64,000 bases of DNA from contig CAJTFW010000001.1 in assembly GCA_910575445.1 (NCBI GenBank), positions 248,001 through 312,000 on the forward strand, in the 5' to 3' direction. This stretch comes from Lachnospiraceae bacterium (GTDB taxonomy: Bacteria > Bacillota > Clostridia > Lachnospirales > Lachnospiraceae). The notes under the pieces are model-generated. The model had not been told where the DNA came from, made no database searches, and saw only the letters and a program-made list of their open reading frames with translations. This document shows, piece after piece, positions 60,267 to 64,000 of the stretch; the first letter of the stretch is position 1; every line of letters starts with the position of its first letter. Position numbers and translations under genes: made by a program.

Positions 60267-62323
60267 ATACAAAAGAGTTGACGATTGGATTTGTGGGGAA
60301 TCCAAATTGTGGGAAGACGACGCTCTTTAATGCATATACAGGAGCCAATTTAAAGGTGGCAAACTGGCCGGGAGTGACGGTGGAGAAGAAAGAGGGAGCG
60401 ATGCGGCTGCATGATGAGACGTATCGGCTGGTAGATTTGCCAGGAACTTACAGTCTGACTTCTTATACCATGGAGGAGATGGTTACTAGACAGTATATTT
60501 TAAGTGATGATGTGGATGTGATTGTGGATGTAGCAGATGCTTCGGCGTTAGAGCGAAATCTCTATCTGACCTTGCAGCTTATGGAGCTTGGAAAGCCTGT
60601 TGTACTGGCTCTTAATATGATGGATATTGTACAGGAGCGGGGGATGGAGATTGACCTTCATCGTCTGCCGGAGATGCTTGGGATTCCCTGTGTGCCTGTG
60701 TCGGCCAGAAAGAAGACGGGGCTTGAGATTTTGATACATACGGTGGCGCATCATCAGGATAAGGCACAGGGAGAGAAGATTATTCATCATCATGATTTGG
60801 AGAAAAGCCAGCACGAAGGAGTGGAGGAGCATCATAAGCGCTATGCGATGGTGTATTCGGATGAGATTGAGGATAAGATTGATGAGATTGGAGAACGGCT
60901 TTTAAAAAAATATCCTGAAGAGACAAACGAGAATCTTCGGTGGTATGCAATTAAGATATTGGAAAATGATCAGGAGATAAAAGAGAGATTTTCACTGGAT
61001 TTTTCAGATATCTTAGATAAAGATTATGAGAAAGAGATTATCAACCAGAAGTTTGGATTTATTGAAGAAGTGATTGCAGAATGTGTGGCAAATCGTACGA
61101 AAAAGGTAGAGTCTACGGACCGGACAGACAGGATTTTAACGCATCCAGTGTTGGGACTTCCGATTTTTCTTCTGATTATGGCTTGTGTGTTCTTTTTAAC
61201 CTTTACAGTTGGAGACTGGCTAAAGGGCTACTTTGAAGTGGCACTTGAATGGGTGACAGAGACAACGACGCAGGGACTTTTTGCGATGGGTGTAGGAGAG
61301 ATGTTGATTTCTCTGATTACGGATGGAATCTTAGCAGGTGTTGGTGGGATTCTGACCTTTTTGCCCAATATTTTTATCTTGTTTTTGGCGCTTGCCTTCT
61401 TGGAGGACAGCGGATATATGGCGCGGGTTGCCTATGTGATGGATGGGATTATGGGGCGGATTGGACTCTCAGGCAGGGCATTTCTGCCGATGCTTCTTGG
61501 CTTTGGCTGTACGGTTCCTGCGGTGATGGCATCGAGAGTGCTGGAAAATAGAAGAGACCGGATGAAGACGATTTTAATTACGCCTTTTATGTCTTGTAGC
61601 GCAAGACTTCCTATCTATGTGTTGTTCTCGGAGTTGTTTTTTGGGGATAAGGCGATGATAGCAGCATTTTCCATGTATGTACTAGGACTTGTGTTAGCGA
61701 TATTGGCGGCTTTTGTGCTTCGAATTTTGGATAAAAGCGAAGAGGGAGATATGCTTTTGATTGAGCTTCCAGAGTATAAGACGCCAAATGCCCATACCAT
61801 TCGCATCTATGTATGGGAAAAAGTAAAGGATTATCTGTCGAAGGCAGGAACGACGATTTTTGTGGCTTCGATTGTGATGTGGCTAATTATGAACTTGGGT
61901 TTACATGGATTTACGACGGATATGAATCAGAGCTTTGGAGCGATAATTGGAAAGGTACTGGTACCTGTATTTGCCCCGATTGGGCTTGGATACTGGCAGA
62001 TTGTGCTGGCACTGATTTCGGGAATTGCGGCTAAAGAAGTGGTAGTCTCTAGCTGTTCTGTCTTATTTGGTATTGGAAATGTGACAACACAGGCAGGAAT
62101 GGCAAATCTGTCAGAGCTTCTAGGACAGATGGGATTTGGCCCGCTAAATGCCTATGCGCTGATGGTGTTCTGTCTGCTCTATGTGCCTTGTATGGCAGCC
62201 GTGGCAACGATTAAAAAAGAGACAGAAAGCTGGCGCCTAACGGGCATAATGGCGGTCTTTCAGTTAGTGATAGCATGGATTATGGCGTTTCTTATCTTCC
62301 AGATAGGAAGCCTTATGAGGTGA
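60263..62323 (+). CDS. feoB: Ferrous iron transporter FeoB
   Basis: A 686-residue Fe(II) importer. N-terminal G domain: G1 'GNPNCGKTT', G3 'DLPGTYS', G4 'NMMD'. A His-rich stretch ('HHQDKAQGEKIIHHHDLEK', about 167-190) interrupts the helical domain and may bind metal. Two gate domains with 'GCTVPAVMASRVLENRRDR' and 'ISGIAAKEVVVSS' hold the iron path Cys residues. The operon feoA-feoB-Cys-rich protein is complete. Confidence 0.95.
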   Translation: MNTKELTIGFVGNPNCGKTTLFNAYTGANLKVANWPGVTVEKKEGAMRLHDETYRLVDLPGTYSLTSYTMEEMVTRQYILSDDVDVIVDVADASALERNLYLTLQLMELGKPVVLALNMMDIVQERGMEIDLHRLPEMLGIPCVPVSARKKTGLEILIHTVAHHQDKAQGEKIIHHHDLEKSQHEGVEEHHKRYAMVYSDEIEDKIDEIGERLLKKYPEETNENLRWYAIKILENDQEIKERFSLDFSDILDKDYEKEIINQKFGFIEEVIAECVANRTKKVESTDRTDRILTHPVLGLPIFLLIMACVFFLTFTVGDWLKGYFEVALEWVTETTTQGLFAMGVGEMLISLITDGILAGVGGILTFLPNIFILFLALAFLEDSGYMARVAYVMDGIMGRIGLSGRAFLPMLLGFGCTVPAVMASRVLENRRDRMKTILITPFMSCSARLPIYVLFSELFFGDKAMIAAFSMYVLGLVLAILAAFVLRILDKSEEGDMLLIELPEYKTPNAHTIRIYVWEKVKDYLSKAGTTIFVASIVMWLIMNLGLHGFTTDMNQSFGAIIGKVLVPVFAPIGLGYWQIVLALISGIAAKEVVVSSCSVLFGIGNVTTQAGMANLSELLGQMGFGPLNAYALMVFCLLYVPCMAAVATIKKETESWRLTGIMAVFQLVIAWIMAFLIFQIGSLMR

Positions 62324-62328
62324 AAAAT

Positions 62329-62475
62329 ATGATAAATCTGATATTGATTGGACTCTTGGGCGCATATTGCGCCTGGGTAGTCTATCGAAAATATATGGAT
62401 AGAAAAAATGGCAAAGGATGTTGTGGTTGCGGGAGTGATTGCACAGCCTGTAAAGGAAGAAAGAAAAACAAATAA
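62329..62475 (+). CDS. FeoB-associated Cys-rich membrane protein
   Basis: A 48-residue protein with one N-terminal membrane segment ('INLILIGLLGAYCAWVVY') and the tail 'GCCGCGSDCTACKGRKKNK' with six cysteines. It sits five bases after feoB, where this family is always found. It may carry iron or stabilise FeoB. Confidence 0.88.
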   Translation: MINLILIGLLGAYCAWVVYRKYMDRKNGKGCCGCGSDCTACKGRKKNK

Positions 62476-62544
62476 TTGCGGAATAATCGAAGGGGGGAAT
62501 GGAATAGATTTAAAAGAAAGGTGTGGGACGAAGAGAGGGCCAGT

Positions 62545-62964
62545 ATGGTGTTTCTAGAAGTGAACCGTTTGATTCTTTTGGCAATTTTCCTGGTGTATGC
62601 GGTAGGATGTCTGATACTTTGTCAGCGGATGTTTGGACTGTGTAGTTCAGGTTGTGGGATGGGCGCTTTTGTATGGAGGATTTTATTTTGCGGAATTGCG
62701 GCACTTATCCTGATGGTGCTTACGGTATATCTCTGGTTTGGAGTAGTGCTGTTTTTAATGATAGTGACAAGGCAGCTTTGCAGGCGCTATCATTCAGATA
62801 TGATGCGAATATTGGTGACAACCGCGATGACCATTTTGATGATTTTAGTCGCAGTGGCAGGACTACAGATGATGCTTTGCACAGAGGATGACGAAGACGA
62901 TGATGATTCGGATGCACGAGGTATTGTAATACAGGCGATGCTGCCATTAGAAGACAGATATTAG
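62545..62964 (+). CDS. Hypothetical membrane protein downstream of the feo operon
   Basis: A 139-residue protein with three membrane segments ('LILLAIFLVYAVGCLILC', 'ILFCGIAALILMVLTVYLWFG', 'TTAMTILMILVAVAGLQMML') and an acidic tail with 'DDEDDDDSD'. I do not recognise the family. The start is unsure: ATG 62545 has GAGAGGG at a good distance; an in-frame TTG at 62476 and GTG at 62521 lack one. Confidence 0.55.
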   Translation: MVFLEVNRLILLAIFLVYAVGCLILCQRMFGLCSSGCGMGAFVWRILFCGIAALILMVLTVYLWFGVVLFLMIVTRQLCRRYHSDMMRILVTTAMTILMILVAVAGLQMMLCTEDDEDDDDSDARGIVIQAMLPLEDRY

Positions 62965-63034
62965 TTGCATAATATAGAGTATTTCGCTATGATAATAAAA
63001 AAGCATAGAGGACAAGAGAGGAGAATGTAATAGT

Positions 63035-63283
63035 ATGGAAGAAAAGAAACGATTAGAAAAGGTACTTGCCTTTATCAAAGAACGGGGATGGACGTATAAG
63101 GAATGTGAAGAAGATGGTTGTGGAAGTATTGATTTTGAATATCGGGGCGTGTCCTACCATATCTGGGAGTTTTATGATAAGGAGTGGGGCGTAGAGACCA
63201 ATGTGCGGCATGGAGGCGCTATGGAAGAGTTGACAGGAGACTATGAGAGTGAACTTTTGACGATTATGGAGGATTGGAGATAG
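63035..63283 (+). CDS. Small conserved hypothetical protein
   Basis: An 82-residue acidic protein, 'LAFIKERGWTYKECEEDGCG' and 'YHIWEFYDKEWGVETNVRHG' being its most distinctive parts. Similar short proteins occur in Lachnospiraceae, with no known function. GAGAGGAG (63015-63022) precedes the ATG. Confidence 0.65.
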   Translation: MEEKKRLEKVLAFIKERGWTYKECEEDGCGSIDFEYRGVSYHIWEFYDKEWGVETNVRHGGAMEELTGDYESELLTIMEDWR

Positions 63284-63346
63284 CGAAGATAGAAGTGAAA
63301 ATTTTGTTTGCATTTATAAAAAATGTGTGATAGAATGTCAAGGTAT

Positions 63347-63434
63347 GGAGACGTATCGAAGTGGTCATAACGAGCTTGACTCGAAATCAAGTTGTCGGGC
63401 AACCGGCACGTGGGTTCGAATCCCACCGTCTCCG
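63347..63434 (+). tRNA. tRNA-Ser (anticodon CGA)
   Basis: Acceptor arms GGAGACG (63347-63353) and CGTCTCC (63427-63433) pair perfectly. The anticodon stem CTTGA/TCAAG encloses loop CTCGAAA with anticodon CGA, reading UCG. A long variable arm and T-arm GTGGG-TTCGAAT-CCCAC complete a class II serine tRNA. CCA is not encoded. Confidence 0.95.
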
Positions 63435-63448
63435 CTATCTGATTAGGC

Positions 63449-63487
63449 CCGAAAAACATGAAAACATTCATGTTTTTCGGTTTTTTT
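63449..63487 (+). terminator. Terminator after tRNA-Ser
   Basis: CCGAAAAACATGAA and TTCATGTTTTTCGG pair perfectly over 14 bp, followed by seven Ts. Confidence 0.9.
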
Positions 63488-63545
63488 ATTTATAACTGTT
63501 GAAAAATCTGGAAATATGGAAAAAGTTGTTATTAGAGTGAAAGCT

Positions 63546-63590
63546 AATCCCCGAAAGACGCGAATCTTCTCACGTTTTCCGGGGATTTTG
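63546..63590. terminator. Hairpin between tRNA-Ser and the GH32 gene
   Basis: AATCCCCGAAAGACG (63546-63560) and CGTTTTCCGGGGATT (63573-63587) form a stem with one bulge and G-T wobbles, with TTTT on the plus strand and A/T-rich flank on the other. It may end the convergent GH32 transcript. Confidence 0.6.
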
Positions 63591-63611
63591 TATGGATTGA
63601 AAAGATAGTGT

Positions 63612-64000
63612 TTAAAGGGAAAGCTCATATTTTTCCACATCGAAATATCCATTTCCGTCTGCCTCAAAGAAGATACCATCTGCTTCTTGCGGCGTATAGA
63701 CAGTAGAAGACATCACCTGTTCTCCGTTGTTGATAAAGACTTCTATAGAGAAGCGGTCCATCAGGATACGAAGGCTTATCTTTCCTTTTTGGTCTCTTAC
63801 AGGTGCTTCTCGTTTGGTGATAATATTATAGCGAAAACCGGAATATGTGCGGTCAAAGCATACAGTGCCTAGCTGTGCATCATAGGTAATAGAAGTATGA
63901 TAGTCTTCGTTGGCAGCAAGGCGAATGGTAAAGCGCTTTAGCGTGTGTTCTTCTGCAGGATAGATATTGACTGTCATATCTAAGACACGGCCAGAGACTT
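63612..64000 (-). CDS. C-terminal end of a glycoside hydrolase family 32 enzyme (partial)
   Basis: The frame runs off the right edge and is open through the last base. The 129 visible residues are the beta-sandwich C-terminal domain of GH32 sucrases, levanases and fructan hydrolases. 'LRILMDRFSIEVFINNGEQV' is the diagnostic block (family pattern 'LRIFVDRSSIEIFVNDGE'), with 'FTIRLAANEDYHTSITYDAQ' before it. The catalytic five-bladed propeller must lie to the right, so substrate (sucrose-6-phosphate, sucrose or fructan) cannot be told. Confidence 0.85.
   Translation of the reverse strand, partial: VSGRVLDMTVNIYPAEEHTLKRFTIRLAANEDYHTSITYDAQLGTVCFDRTYSGFRYNIITKREAPVRDQKGKISLRILMDRFSIEVFINNGEQVMSSTVYTPQEADGIFFEADGNGYFDVEKYELSL

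Overview
The window looks like the chromosome of a spore-forming, gut-type member of the Clostridia, most likely Lachnospiraceae. The evidence is a complete spoIIIA operon, Gram-positive ribosome-binding sites, a Firmicutes-style rimP-nusA-ylxR-ylxQ-infB-rbfA-nrnA-truB-ribF operon, CsoR-type copper control, FeoB with a small Cys-rich partner, and tandem-SH3/NlpC-P60 cell-wall enzymes. The genus cannot be fixed from sequence alone.

Layout. 1-5.9 kb is the right end of an integrative mobilizable/conjugative element: a sigma-like gene end, an HTH_16-type gene, mobC, a broken relaxase, two excisionase-like genes, a tyrosine integrase and an AT-rich gene with a PD-(D/E)XK nuclease-like domain. It ends in tandem repeats before the next chromosomal gene. 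5.9-9.6 kb holds a low-molecular-weight phosphatase and a YhaO/YhaN (SbcD/SbcC-like) pair. 9.6-13.1 kb holds a long palindrome, a MATE exporter on the minus strand and a very AT-rich three-gene cassette (DUF4869-like, minimal P-loop ATPase, unknown). 13.1-15.5 kb carries a phosphosugar mutase and a UPF0303 protein. 15.5-19.0 kb is a minus-strand biotin operon, bioY-bioB-bioD-bioA, behind a promoter that overlaps a BirA-like operator. 19.1-25.4 kb holds a DUF2284 protein, a phosphoribosyltransferase, carAB and moaC. 25.5-33.9 kb is the rimP-to-ribF translation operon. 34-39.2 kb has a Na/Pi symporter, an unlisted 43-residue lipoprotein, and a copper operon (copA with a built-in CopZ domain, then csoR). 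39.3-48.4 kb has an SH3/NlpC-P60 hydrolase and a dipeptide ABC transporter operon with an M24 peptidase and a cyclophilin. 48.4-51.9 kb is a scrapyard of an MreB fragment, an IS200 remnant, an Rpn-family gene plus a second copy of its tail, a coiled-coil protein, a kinase fragment and a frameshifted gene. 52-54.5 kb is rpsO-pnp, 55.2-59.7 kb is spoIIIAA-AH, 60-62.5 kb is the feo operon, 63.3 kb is tRNA-Ser(CGA), and a GH32 fructan/sucrose hydrolase runs off the right edge.

Three things deserve attention. First, a family of palindromic elements lies in the intergenic regions: two composite copies of about 430 bp, one single module of about 165 bp and one 55-bp internal-deletion remnant. Comparing five modules shows a paired AT-to-GC exchange across a predicted stem, which suggests selection for a folded RNA or single-stranded DNA. 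Second, the three-gene cassette at 11.4-13.1 kb has its own promoter and looks like an undescribed accessory system. Third, copA carries a strong internal ribosome-binding site and ATG placed exactly at its C-terminal CopZ-like domain, implying that one gene yields both pump and chaperone.

All calls come from reading translations and motifs by eye; no database search was run.
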